6,751 bases of DNA from assembly GCA_042088665.1 (NCBI GenBank), contig JBELMB010000256.1, forward strand, positions 1 to 6,751. The letters run 5' to 3'. Below the pieces are notes generated by a model that had not been told where the DNA came from, made no database searches, and was given only the letters and a program-made list of their open reading frames with translations. Source of the DNA: JBELMB01 sp042088665. GTDB taxonomy: Bacteria > Pseudomonadota > Alphaproteobacteria > Rhodobacterales > Rhodobacteraceae. Positions 1 through 6,352 of this stretch are shown one piece after another. Every line of letters begins with the position of its first letter. Position 1 is the first letter of the stretch. The position numbers were made by a program, and so were the translations under genes.

Positions 1-121
1 CCAGCGCCAATAGCTTTGGCACCTCCCGGGCACGATACTCATCGGGCACGCAGTCGAAACCATACTCGTTGACCGCGATTGAATAGGCGAACGTCAACTC
101 TTGGAAAACGGGGGTGCTCAT
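1..121 (-). CDS. 5' end of an unrecognised protein gene (partial)
   Basis: An open frame runs leftward from an ATG whose complement is at 119-121 and leaves the window after 40 codons with no stop. The visible N-terminus begins MSTPVFQELTFAYSIAVNEY and continues with a charged stretch (GFDCVPDEYRAREVPKLL). An SD-like AGTGAGG (complement of 127-133) ends 5 nt before the ATG, which supports this start. Third codon positions are mixed, less GC-biased than in the genes downstream. There is no signal peptide or membrane segment in the visible part, so a cytoplasmic protein is likely. I do not recognise the family from this fragment and assign no function. It is divergent from the repeat-protein gene at 332. 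Confidence 0.55.
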   Translation of the reverse strand, partial: MSTPVFQELTFAYSIAVNEYGFDCVPDEYRAREVPKLLAL

Positions 122-331
122 ACAGGCCTCACTGTTTTTTCTCCATAAGCCGGTGCGACCGCCTGCCTGTCAAGCCAAGCGATCTCCGCGCGCCAAAGCC
201 GTTGCACCACGGACGCGTCCACCGGATTGCATAGGCCAACAGACCAAAGAAGGCCCCGGCTATACCTTCGTGCCGCCTCGACCAAACCGGCCCCGCCTAA
301 GGTAGGCCTGCCAAAAACCGGGAGACCCGTC
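122..331. other. Divergent intergenic region
   Basis: This gap of about 210 nt separates the minus-strand gene start at 121 from the plus-strand start at 332, so it should carry promoters for both directions. I could not pair good -35 and -10 hexamers: TTGCAT (227-232) and TATACC (261-266) look promoter-like singly but are 28 nt apart, too far for a standard sigma-70 promoter. The plus-strand frame is open back to a TTG at 227, but the signal peptide and SD point to 332 as the true start, leaving this stretch untranslated. Confidence 0.4.
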
Positions 332-1387
332 ATGCGCCTCACATCGAAAGCCTTGCTCGCCGCCCTGCTGGTCACCGTCGCGACCAGCGGCAGTGCCAAG
401 ACATCCTCGCCCTGCCAAACAGGCTACGAGGCCGCCATGGCCCTCAAGGAAGACGCCCCCTCGCAGGCCGCACAGGCTCTCAGGGCCCTGTCAGGCGAGG
501 GCTGCGGACGCGCGACCGGGCGGCTCGCCTACTTCCAACTCAATGGAATCGGCCTGGACGAGGATCCAGACGCGGCACTGGCGCTCTATTCACAGGCCGT
601 CGAACAAGGGCAGACCAACGCGCTCGTCACTCTGAGCAAACTCCACATGCGCCGCGGCGCACCAGAAACGGCACGGGTCCTGCTCGACCTTGCCCTCGAC
701 GAAGGCGTCCGCAACGCACCCGCTGTCCATGCCTGGGCGCATGCCACAAAACGCCTTGGCGCAGCCTCAGATCCGGAACAAGGCTGGCAAGACCTCGCAC
801 ACCTCGCCGAGGCAGGTGATCGAACTGCCGAACTGTCTTTTCTCGCCGCATTGACCAAGGAGCCGCGGCGCAAGGCCAAAGTCGATCAGGTTCTGCAACA
901 GTTGCATGACCGCGTGGCCGAAGGGGACGCCAAATCCGCAGAAACACTGCTGCGATTCTACCGCATTCGCGGCCATTCCCGCGGGACCGTCGCCGTCAGA
1001 GAGGCGCTGCTGACCACCCCCGGCATCCGGGACAAAATCAAGGTCGAAGAAGGTCTCTACATCGCTCTCCTGCTGCGTCCTCGACATTTCTGGACCGAAG
1101 CAGAGACCATCGTGCGCAGCGCGCCCAACGACGTGTTTGCGCGGGCATTGGTTGTGACGGCCAAGCTCGACAAGAACGCCTACGTGCGCATCCTGCAAAA
1201 GGAACTGACCGGGCTAGGATACCGCACCGGTCGCGCCTCCGGCTATCTCACACGACCGACCATCCGATCTGTGAACCAGTTCTGTCGCGATACGGACATC
1301 GCGCCTGAGTGTCGCTTTGGTCCGCTGAAATCCACCGTGATCAAGGTCGTGTCGCGCGAACTCGCCGGGGCCCGCAAGGAAATCTGA
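332..1387 (+). CDS. Exported Sel1/TPR-like repeat protein with C-terminal peptidoglycan-binding-like segment
   Basis: The product has 351 residues. An upstream in-frame TTG at 227 is possible, but the ATG at 332 has an SD-like GGGAG at 320-324 (7-nt spacing) and opens directly into a signal peptide: positive MRLTSK, hydrophobic core at residues 7-17, likely cleavage after Ala22 (GSA/K). There is no lipobox cysteine. Residues about 45-175 are alpha-helical with Sel1/TPR-like spacing (for example GRLAYFQLNGIG followed by DPDAALALYSQAVEQG at 63-93). Residues about 284-318 (YVRILQKELTGLGYRTG, then a TRPTIRSVNQF tail) resemble a PG_binding_1-type helix-loop-helix. Six cysteines or fewer occur, including Cys28, Cys58, Cys318 and Cys327. 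A periplasmic scaffold role is plausible, comparable to the repeat lipoprotein AlgK of alginate secretion, because O-acetylation genes follow. That link is inference; a terminator separates them. A general Sel1-repeat protein of other function is the alternative. Confidence 0.8.
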   Translation: MRLTSKALLAALLVTVATSGSAKTSSPCQTGYEAAMALKEDAPSQAAQALRALSGEGCGRATGRLAYFQLNGIGLDEDPDAALALYSQAVEQGQTNALVTLSKLHMRRGAPETARVLLDLALDEGVRNAPAVHAWAHATKRLGAASDPEQGWQDLAHLAEAGDRTAELSFLAALTKEPRRKAKVDQVLQQLHDRVAEGDAKSAETLLRFYRIRGHSRGTVAVREALLTTPGIRDKIKVEEGLYIALLLRPRHFWTEAETIVRSAPNDVFARALVVTAKLDKNAYVRILQKELTGLGYRTGRASGYLTRPTIRSVNQFCRDTDIAPECRFGPLKSTVIKVVSRELAGARKEI

Positions 1388-1477
1388 ACCACCCATCCGA
1401 TCCGCAAATCTCACCCGGAACAGTTTTTCCGAATGCCCCGACCAAGACGGGAAGGCAAACCTGGACAAAAACAACAG

Positions 1478-1495
1478 CCCCGGCCTGCACCGGGG
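1478..1495 (+). other. GC-rich hairpin before the terminator
   Basis: CCCCGG (1478-1483) and CCGGGG (1490-1495) pair perfectly around the loop CCTGCA, and G1477 can add a wobble pair with T1496. It lies in the 3' untranslated region of the repeat-protein gene, 15 nt before the terminator stem, and has no T-run of its own. It may stabilise the 3' end of the transcript or be part of a small RNA that ends at the terminator. Confidence 0.5.
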
Positions 1496-1510
1496 TAGGT
1501 CCAAACACCT

Positions 1511-1543
1511 GACCGCACGGGCATTGGCCCGGGCGGTCTTTTT
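1511..1543 (+). terminator. Intrinsic terminator after the repeat-protein gene
   Basis: GACCGCACGGGC (1511-1522) pairs with GCCCGGGCGGTC (1527-1538) around the loop ATTG, giving a 12-position stem with one A-G mismatch. Five T residues (1539-1543) follow at once. This is a classical Rho-independent terminator on the plus strand, 123 nt after the stop codon at 1387. It separates the repeat-protein transcript from the acetylation operon. Confidence 0.85.
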
Positions 1544-1801
1544 CGCATTCGCCAATCACCAGAACCAGGCCCACCCTGCCTGCGCGACAAGCGACGAAAA
1601 CTTCTGTGCCCGGTCCCGAAGAAATCACCAGCGCTCCTGAAAACATGAGCATAACCACCGCAACACCATCTCCCAAGGTGTCGAACCCCGCGCCCCAAAG
1701 AGAGCGCACTATACCAAATGATATTTCGAATGAACCGAAGCGCGCACGTTCCTTGCGCGCCTTTGGGTAGGGATTGGGCAATCAAAAAAGGAAATCGCCA
1801 A
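1544..1801. promoter_or_regulatory. Upstream region of the acetylation operon
   Basis: This 258-nt gap must hold the promoter of the algF-algI-algJ-algX-like genes unless they are read through the terminator. Its most promoter-like part is an AT-rich island at about 1709-1733, which contains TATACC (1710-1715), GATATT (1720-1725), the short inverted repeat AAAT-GAT-ATTT (1716-1726) and the palindrome TTCGAA (1725-1730). I could not find a matching -35 hexamer at normal spacing, so the exact promoter is not called. A leader hairpin at 1735-1766 is listed separately. A 41-codon frame starting at ATG 1645 and ending at TAG 1768-1770 lacks an SD and looks incidental. Confidence 0.4.
1735..1766 (+). 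promoter_or_regulatory. Stem-loop in the leader of the algF-like gene
   Basis: CCGAAGCGCGC (1735-1745) pairs with GCGCGC, a bulged C, then TTTGG (1755-1766) around a 9-nt loop (1746-1754). That gives 11 pairs including one G-T wobble. The structure ends 35 nt before the ATG at 1802, and the strand after it reads GGTAGGG rather than a T-run, so it is not an intrinsic terminator. If transcribed, it would sit in the 5' untranslated leader; as DNA it could be an operator. Its role is unknown. Confidence 0.45.
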
Positions 1802-2413
1802 ATGTCCCGACTTATCTCCATGACCGTCTTTGGTCCCCTCTTCGCCCTCGCGCTCACCGCTCAGTCCAGCCAGGCCGACAGCGACTCGCTCTACGCCGAA
1901 GCCCCCCCCGCCGACGCGGTCTTTGTCCGCATGTTGCAGGAAACCGCGACCCCCGCGCAGACCGCCAGCTTTGCCGGGCAGACCATCACCGTCGAAGACA
2001 GCGCTGACACAGCCTTTCGCGCCATCAGCGCCACCGCACTCAACGGCGTGGCGCCGGGCAGCTACTACAGCCTCGTGCCGAACGCCGATGGCTCCGCTAC
2101 CGTGATCGCAGAGCCCGCCCGCCACGCCGTCTCCAAGACGCATCTGGTGCTGGTCAACACGTCCGACACACCGGTCCGGCTCGTCGTTTCCGGCCCGGGG
2201 ATCGAGGTCATCGCCCCGGTCGCCCCCGGCGAAGCAGGCATGCGCGCCGTCAACCCGGTCACCGCCACGCTCGAAGTACAAAACGCCACGGATGCGACCG
2301 TTCTCGGGTCCTTTGACCTGCGCCTGAGCCGCGGACAAGACATCACCTTCGTTGCAAAACCCCAGTCCGCAGACGTGCTGAACGACAGTTTCGGCCCGGT
2401 CCTGCGCTTCTGA
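1802..2413 (+). CDS. algF: AlgF-like periplasmic polysaccharide O-acetylation protein
   Basis: The product has 203 residues, close to the usual size of AlgF. The ATG at 1802 follows AAGGAAA (1788-1794) at 7-nt spacing. A signal peptide follows (MSRLISMTVFGPLFALALTA, probable cleavage after Ala25), so the longer frame from 1718 is rejected. The mature start carries the family-like LYAEAPPADAVFVRML block (residues 30-45). Two beta-rich parts follow: S/Y-rich SYYSLVPNADGSATVI at 87-102, and HLVLVNTSDTPVRLVV with GEAGMRAVNPVTATLEV at 114-159. AlgF is a non-enzymatic periplasmic protein needed for alginate O-acetylation and thought to connect AlgI/AlgJ with AlgX. It is the first gene of the probable operon; algI starts 15 nt after its stop. 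The family call is firm in pattern but the sequence is diverged, and the polymer need not be alginate. Confidence 0.8.
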   Translation: MSRLISMTVFGPLFALALTAQSSQADSDSLYAEAPPADAVFVRMLQETATPAQTASFAGQTITVEDSADTAFRAISATALNGVAPGSYYSLVPNADGSATVIAEPARHAVSKTHLVLVNTSDTPVRLVVSGPGIEVIAPVAPGEAGMRAVNPVTATLEVQNATDATVLGSFDLRLSRGQDITFVAKPQSADVLNDSFGPVLRF

Positions 2414-2428
2414 TCGACAGGTGCCCCC

Positions 2429-3847
2429 ATGGTGTTCTCGACCCCGATCTTCCTGTTTGCCTTCCTCCCGACCTTCCTGACGGTCTACTACCTGAGCCCC
2501 GCGCGGCATCGCACGCGCGTGCTCCTGCTCGGCAGCTGCCTGTTCTACGGCTGGTGGCAAGTGAACTACCTGCTTCTGGTCCTCGCCATCGCAGGCCTCA
2601 GCTTTGTCGCCGGGGCCGTGGCCACCCAAGGACGCAGCGCCACGCTGCGTCTCTGGGCCGTACGGCTCGGCGTCGTGGCCAACCTGGTCCTGCTGGGGTG
2701 GTTCAAATACGCCTATTTCGTCGCCGGCAGCTTTGACTCCGCCCTGCTGAAGCTGGGGGCCTCCGCGGGCGCCGGTCTCTCCCTGCCAGAGATCATCCTG
2801 CCCATCGGCCTGTCGTTCCTTGTCTTCCAGTCGATCAGCTACATCCTCGACGTGTCCCGGGGTGATGCCCCTCCGGCGCGCCGCCTGACCGATTTTCTGG
2901 CCTTCTCTGCACTGTTCCCGCAACTGATCGCTGGCCCGATCCTGCGCTACAAGGATCTCGCCCACCAATTCGAGACGCGCACACACAGCCTTGCGCTCGT
3001 GCTGCAAGGCGCTCAGCGCTTTGTCGTCGGGCTGGCCATGAAGCTGCTCATCGCCGACAGTGTCGCCCCCCTTGCGGATCGCATGTTTGCGCTGGCGCAA
3101 CCTACGATGGCCGAAGCATGGCTGGGTGCTGTGGCCTATGCAATCCAGCTGCTCTTTGACTTCGCTGGGTACTCTGCCATGGCCATCGGTCTGGGCCTGA
3201 TGCTGGGTTTTCGCTTCCCGGAGAACTTCAATGCCCCCTACACCAGCCTGTCGGTGACCGAGTTCTGGCGCCGCTGGCACATCAGCCTGTCGAACTGGCT
3301 GCGCGACTACCTCTACGTGCCGCTGGGCGGGAACCGTCAAGGGACGCTGCGCACATATCGCAACCTCGTCCTGACCATGGTGCTGGGCGGCCTCTGGCAC
3401 GGTGCCAACTGGACCTTTGTCTTGTGGGGGCTCTGGCATGGTGGCTTCATGGCGATAGAACGCGCCCTTGGTGCCAAGTCCCGCGACACCGTCTGGCCCC
3501 GCGCCATCGCCTGGCCGCTGACCATGACCGCCGTCCTGATCGGCTGGGTGGTGTTCCGCGCCGAAACGGTGGGGCAAGCTCTCACGATGTATATCGGCAT
3601 GGCGGGCTGGAACGGCCTGTCCCTCAGCCCCGAGACGCTCTTCCTCATGCGTCCGACAGAGCTCCTTTGCCTCGCCATCGGTGCCCTGATCTCGCTCTAT
3701 CCTGCCCTGCAAAAGCGCTGGCCGCAGCTGTCCCGTCAGGCCGCCGCCCCTGCCTTTGCCGGACCGCGCACCGTGGCACTGTTTTGCCTCTGCGCCGCGC
3801 TGATGCAGGCCCGCAGCGACTCGCCCTTCCTGTACTTCCAGTTCTAA
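2429..3847 (+). CDS. algI: AlgI-type MBOAT membrane-bound O-acyltransferase
   Basis: The product has 472 residues, typical of the AlgI/DltB branch of MBOAT proteins. A modest SD (AGG, 2419-2421) lies 7 nt before the ATG. It opens with the family-typical MVFSTPIFLFAFLP and LFYGWW (38-43) and has many hydrophobic segments. LPIGLSFLVFQSISYILDV (124-142) and FPQLIAGPILRY (163-174) are signature blocks. The invariant MBOAT histidines are visible as His284 in FWRRWHISLSNWLRDYLY and His324 in GGLWHGANWTFVLWG, so the enzyme looks intact. In alginate systems AlgI takes acetyl from a cytoplasmic donor and passes it across the inner membrane to periplasmic acetyltransferases. Here its partners would be the two SGNH proteins encoded next. 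It lies 12 nt before the algJ-like ATG. Family membership is near certain; the acetylated polymer is not known. Confidence 0.95.
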   Translation: MVFSTPIFLFAFLPTFLTVYYLSPARHRTRVLLLGSCLFYGWWQVNYLLLVLAIAGLSFVAGAVATQGRSATLRLWAVRLGVVANLVLLGWFKYAYFVAGSFDSALLKLGASAGAGLSLPEIILPIGLSFLVFQSISYILDVSRGDAPPARRLTDFLAFSALFPQLIAGPILRYKDLAHQFETRTHSLALVLQGAQRFVVGLAMKLLIADSVAPLADRMFALAQPTMAEAWLGAVAYAIQLLFDFAGYSAMAIGLGLMLGFRFPENFNAPYTSLSVTEFWRRWHISLSNWLRDYLYVPLGGNRQGTLRTYRNLVLTMVLGGLWHGANWTFVLWGLWHGGFMAIERALGAKSRDTVWPRAIAWPLTMTAVLIGWVVFRAETVGQALTMYIGMAGWNGLSLSPETLFLMRPTELLCLAIGALISLYPALQKRWPQLSRQAAAPAFAGPRTVALFCLCAALMQARSDSPFLYFQF

Positions 3848-3852
3848 GTGAG
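3846..3852 (+). promoter_or_regulatory. Ribosome binding site deciding the algJ-like start
   Basis: AAGTGAG at 3846-3852 lies 7 nt before the ATG at 3860 and overlaps the algI stop codon (TAA, 3845-3847). The GTG at 3848 is also in frame and would add four residues, but it has no SD-like sequence before it, so 3860 is preferred. Confidence 0.5.
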
Positions 3853-3859
3853 CCCTCCG

Positions 3860-4921
3860 ATGACACAGATCCCCTCTCCCAAGACGCTCGCCTGCGCGGT
3901 CATCCTGGCCGGATTGACCGCGGTGCCCGGCAGCTGGACGCTCAGCCAGACACCGATGAACGGCCTTGGCTTCAACTTTGGCGACGGCATGACCCAGCGC
4001 CTCTATCAGGACCGCTTCGAAGATACCTTCCCGCTCACGCAGACCCTGGCAACCACATGGGCCGCCCTGCGCCTCGGCGTCTTCGGCGAACCTGCGGAAG
4101 GTGCCGTGCTTGGCCGTGACGGCGTACTTTTCACCGCCGAAGAGTTCACTGCGCCCAAAGATGCGCAGGATCTCTTTGCGGCGCTGCACACCGCGCGGCA
4201 AAGGATCGAAGCTGCCGGGGCCGAACTGGTTCCGGTGATCGTTCCCGACAAGGCCCGGATGCGCGCCGACGCCCTGCCCCGCGACCGCTCCGCGCATTTC
4301 GAGACGCGCTATGATACGTTGCTGGACGGTCTTTCTGCCGCGGGTTATCGCGCCATCGATCTCCGGCCCGCGCTGGCCCCCATGGACAGCTTCTTGGTCA
4401 CCGACACACATTGGAGCCCCGAAGGCGCCGATCGCGTGGCCCGCACATTGGCCGATCGCCTTGCGGACATTGCCCTCGAAGCAACGGCTTTCGAGACGAC
4501 CCGAACGGGCGAGCGCGCCTTTGACGGCGACCTGCTGGCCTTTGCCGATACCGGTTCATGGCGCGACATCGCTGGCCCACGCCGCGAAACCATCGCCACC
4601 TTCGAAACCCTTGCTACCGACGAAACTGACTTGTTGGGCCAATCCTCGGACCAATCCTTGGGCCTGTCGCTCTTTGATGCGCCGACCATCCCAGTGACGC
4701 TCGTGGGCACCAGCTACTCGGCCCGAAGCGCCTTTCACTTTGACGGGTTTCTGAAAACCCACTTCCAGGCCGACGTGCTCACCCTCGCGCGCGAAGGCAA
4801 GGGACCCTTTGTCCCGATGACTGAATTCCTTGCGGGGCCTGCGCTCGAAGAAAGCCAACCCCGTCTCGTCCTGTGGGAAATCCCCGAACGCTACATCACC
4901 TCCTGGAGCCTGACCCAATGA
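3860..4921 (+). CDS. algJ: AlgJ/AlgX-family SGNH acetyltransferase, membrane-anchored (AlgJ-like)
   Basis: The product has 353 residues. The N-terminus has a hydrophobic stretch (residues 9-23, LACAVILAGLTAVPG) without a clear signal-peptidase site, so a periplasmic enzyme held by an uncleaved anchor, as in AlgJ, is likely. The SGNH/ALGX fold is shown by VLGRDGVLFTAEEF (83-96), VPVIVPDKARM (124-134), the Asp-x-His motif in TDTHWSPEGA (Asp182, His184) and the nucleophile motif LVGTSYSA (Ser285). The expected Ser-His-Asp triad is therefore present. The C-terminal LVLWEIPERYI block is also family-typical. There is no extra C-terminal domain, unlike the next gene. In Pseudomonas AlgJ has acetylesterase activity and is needed for alginate acetylation together with AlgI, AlgF and AlgX. 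Its stop overlaps the next start by ATGA. Whether it should be named AlgJ or a second AlgX-like protein is uncertain; orthology is judged by architecture and position. Confidence 0.8.
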   Translation: MTQIPSPKTLACAVILAGLTAVPGSWTLSQTPMNGLGFNFGDGMTQRLYQDRFEDTFPLTQTLATTWAALRLGVFGEPAEGAVLGRDGVLFTAEEFTAPKDAQDLFAALHTARQRIEAAGAELVPVIVPDKARMRADALPRDRSAHFETRYDTLLDGLSAAGYRAIDLRPALAPMDSFLVTDTHWSPEGADRVARTLADRLADIALEATAFETTRTGERAFDGDLLAFADTGSWRDIAGPRRETIATFETLATDETDLLGQSSDQSLGLSLFDAPTIPVTLVGTSYSARSAFHFDGFLKTHFQADVLTLAREGKGPFVPMTEFLAGPALEESQPRLVLWEIPERYITSWSLTQ

Positions 4922-6258
4922 AACGCCTGACCCTCCCCGCTACACTGACCGCCTGCCTGCTGACCGCCCTCGGCACCACCGTCGCGGCACAATCTCCGCT
5001 TTGCGCAGAGTTCGCCGCGCCAGAAACCATGCCAAAGAAGTACCAGCGCCTCGCGCCGGTCGTCTCGGGCACCTCGACCGACTGGATCCTGCCGAACGAC
5101 CAGTTCCGCCAGGACTACGCCCTCGACAACGAGGCACGCCACCTCTTCGGCGAAATCGTTCGCTCCTTCGACGCACGCGGGATCAAGCTGGCGATCATGA
5201 TCGCCCCGCCGCGCCCCATCGTCGCGGGGCAGGACGAAGTGAACCGCCTTTCGGCTGGCACCTCGGACTTTGACGTGGCCGCGGCCAGCGCGAGCTTTGC
5301 ACAGATGCTGGACACCCTGCGCGAGACGGGTGCCATCGTGCCGGACCTCCAGACCCTTGCGACCGCCTCCGCGGAGATGCGCGACACCTACTATTACCGC
5401 CATGACACGCACTGGACGCCCATCGGCGCAGCGCACAGCGCCCTCGCCCTCGCCAGCGAGGTCGCAGCCTCCGACATTGACGGTTTCCAGACCCTCGCCC
5501 TGCGCGCCCCCGAGGTGTCGGACACATCGGAAACCTTCTCTGAAAAAGGCTCTCTGGCCAAGGTTGTCAAAGCCACGTGCGACGTCATCGTCGCCCCAGA
5601 AGTCCACCCGATCCCCGCCTTCGAGACCGGAGGGCTTGGCCTCCTGCTCGATGACACGGCCCGCGCACGCGTGGTTCTCGCTGGATCCAGCTTCAGCAAT
5701 CGCTACAAGAGCGACGCCTACCGCGTCGGCGATGCATTGGCCGCAACGCTTGAGGCAGACGTGGAAAACCACTCCGTCTCCGGCGGCGGCGCCATTGGCA
5801 GCCTCGAAGGTGTGATCCTCTCCGGCGCACTGGACAAGGGCGCCCCGGTCGACCTGTTGATCTGGGAATTGCCCTACACGCAATCCCTGAATTCGACCAG
5901 CATGCTGCGGCAATTGCTTGGGGCCCTGCGCGCCGACATCGCCGAGGTCGACGGCACGCGCATCGATCTCAGCAGCAGTGGCGAGACAGCGCTGGATCTC
6001 CCGAAGGGCCTGCCCGACACGCTGCTCGTGCATGTGCCCGAGGCAGGCCTCGACCGCATGAACCTCGAAGTGCACTTCGAGACCGGCAAGAAGAAAACCG
6101 TGAAACTGAGCCGCAAGTCCCACGTCCCGCCGCATCTGCGCACCGGTTACTGGGCTGTCAGCTTTGCCGATGTGGCGGATCTGGGCGCCGCCACGGTAAC
6201 CCTGCGCTACAAGGGCAAGTCCCTGCCCCAAGGCGCCGCGGTGATCCTGCCCAACTGA
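4918..6258 (+). CDS. algX: AlgX-like secreted SGNH polysaccharide O-acetyltransferase with C-terminal beta-rich region
   Basis: The product has 446 residues, slightly shorter than Pseudomonas AlgX. The ATG overlaps the previous stop (ATGA, 4918-4921), and GGAG at 4905-4908 gives a 9-nt SD spacing; the longer frame from 4873 is rejected. A signal peptide (residues 1-24, likely cleavage VAA/Q) starts the protein. The SGNH domain spans about 40-320: PPRPIV at 97-102, Asp163 and His165 in YYYRHDTHWTPIGA, probable nucleophile Ser258 in LAGSSFSNRYKSDAYRV, and LLIWELPYTQ at 313-322. Residues about 345-446 are beta-rich, ending LRYKGKSLPQGAAVILPN, in the place of the carbohydrate-binding module of AlgX. 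Cys29 and Cys221 are the only cysteines of the mature protein; they match the N-terminal disulfide pair expected in AlgX, but no cysteines occur in the C-terminal part. AlgX binds alginate and performs the final acetyl transfer; the same step is inferred here on an unknown polymer. Confidence 0.85.
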   Translation: MKRLTLPATLTACLLTALGTTVAAQSPLCAEFAAPETMPKKYQRLAPVVSGTSTDWILPNDQFRQDYALDNEARHLFGEIVRSFDARGIKLAIMIAPPRPIVAGQDEVNRLSAGTSDFDVAAASASFAQMLDTLRETGAIVPDLQTLATASAEMRDTYYYRHDTHWTPIGAAHSALALASEVAASDIDGFQTLALRAPEVSDTSETFSEKGSLAKVVKATCDVIVAPEVHPIPAFETGGLGLLLDDTARARVVLAGSSFSNRYKSDAYRVGDALAATLEADVENHSVSGGGAIGSLEGVILSGALDKGAPVDLLIWELPYTQSLNSTSMLRQLLGALRADIAEVDGTRIDLSSSGETALDLPKGLPDTLLVHVPEAGLDRMNLEVHFETGKKKTVKLSRKSHVPPHLRTGYWAVSFADVADLGAATVTLRYKGKSLPQGAAVILPN

Positions 6259-6275
6259 CACGAACAACACCGGAT

Positions 6276-6308
6276 GGTCAGCCCTGCCTGCAGGGCTGAC
6301 CGTTTGTT
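6276..6308 (+). terminator. Hairpin terminator of the acetylation operon
   Basis: GGTCAGCCCTG (6276-6286) and CAGGGCTGACC (6291-6301) form a perfect 11-bp stem around CCTG. The following GTTTGTT is T-rich but interrupted. AACAA upstream (6263-6267) could pair with TTGTT (6304-6308) to lengthen the stem. It begins 17 nt after the algX-like stop, the expected place for the operon's terminator. The stem is symmetric, so it could affect transcription from the right as well. Confidence 0.75.
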
Positions 6309-6315
6309 GAATAAC

Positions 6316-6352
6316 GGCCGCGTATAGGAGCAAAGGCACCTGTCACGCGGCC
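6316..6352. repeat. Compound inverted repeat downstream of the operon
   Basis: GGCCGCGT (6316-6323) and ACGCGGCC (6345-6352) are a perfect 8-bp inverted repeat. Inside them AGGAGC (6326-6331) and GCACCT (6336-6341) pair around AAAG with a single A-A mismatch, separated from the outer stem by a small internal loop. There is no T-run on either side on either strand, so it is not a typical intrinsic terminator. It may be a second 3' stabilising hairpin or a structured element of unknown role. Confidence 0.45.

Noticed and set aside
227..266. TTGCAT and TATACC as a sigma-70 promoter for the repeat-protein gene
   Set aside because: The two hexamers are 28 nt apart rather than about 17.
1645..1770. 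Plus-strand 41-codon frame upstream of the algF-like gene
   Set aside because: It has no SD, its codons are not biased as in neighbouring genes, and the same frame stays open back into the terminator, so the ATG is probably incidental.
1341..1781. Minus-strand frame with a hydrophobic middle part, covering the gap before the algF-like gene
   Set aside because: It runs through the plus-strand terminator and into the end of the repeat-protein gene, starts at a TTG without an SD and has no recognisable domain. A real short gene here is not excluded but not supported.
1709..4411. A 900-codon open frame on the minus strand
   Set aside because: It lies antisense to the algF-, algI- and algJ-like genes, whose signal peptides and catalytic motifs are clear. 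Its product is a low-complexity G/Q/R/H/E-rich sequence, as expected when the strand opposite to GC-rich coding DNA stays free of stops.
4891..6339. A 482-codon open frame on the minus strand
   Set aside because: It is antisense to the whole AlgX-like gene and even crosses the operon terminator; its product shows no motif and has the composition of a GC-rich shadow frame.
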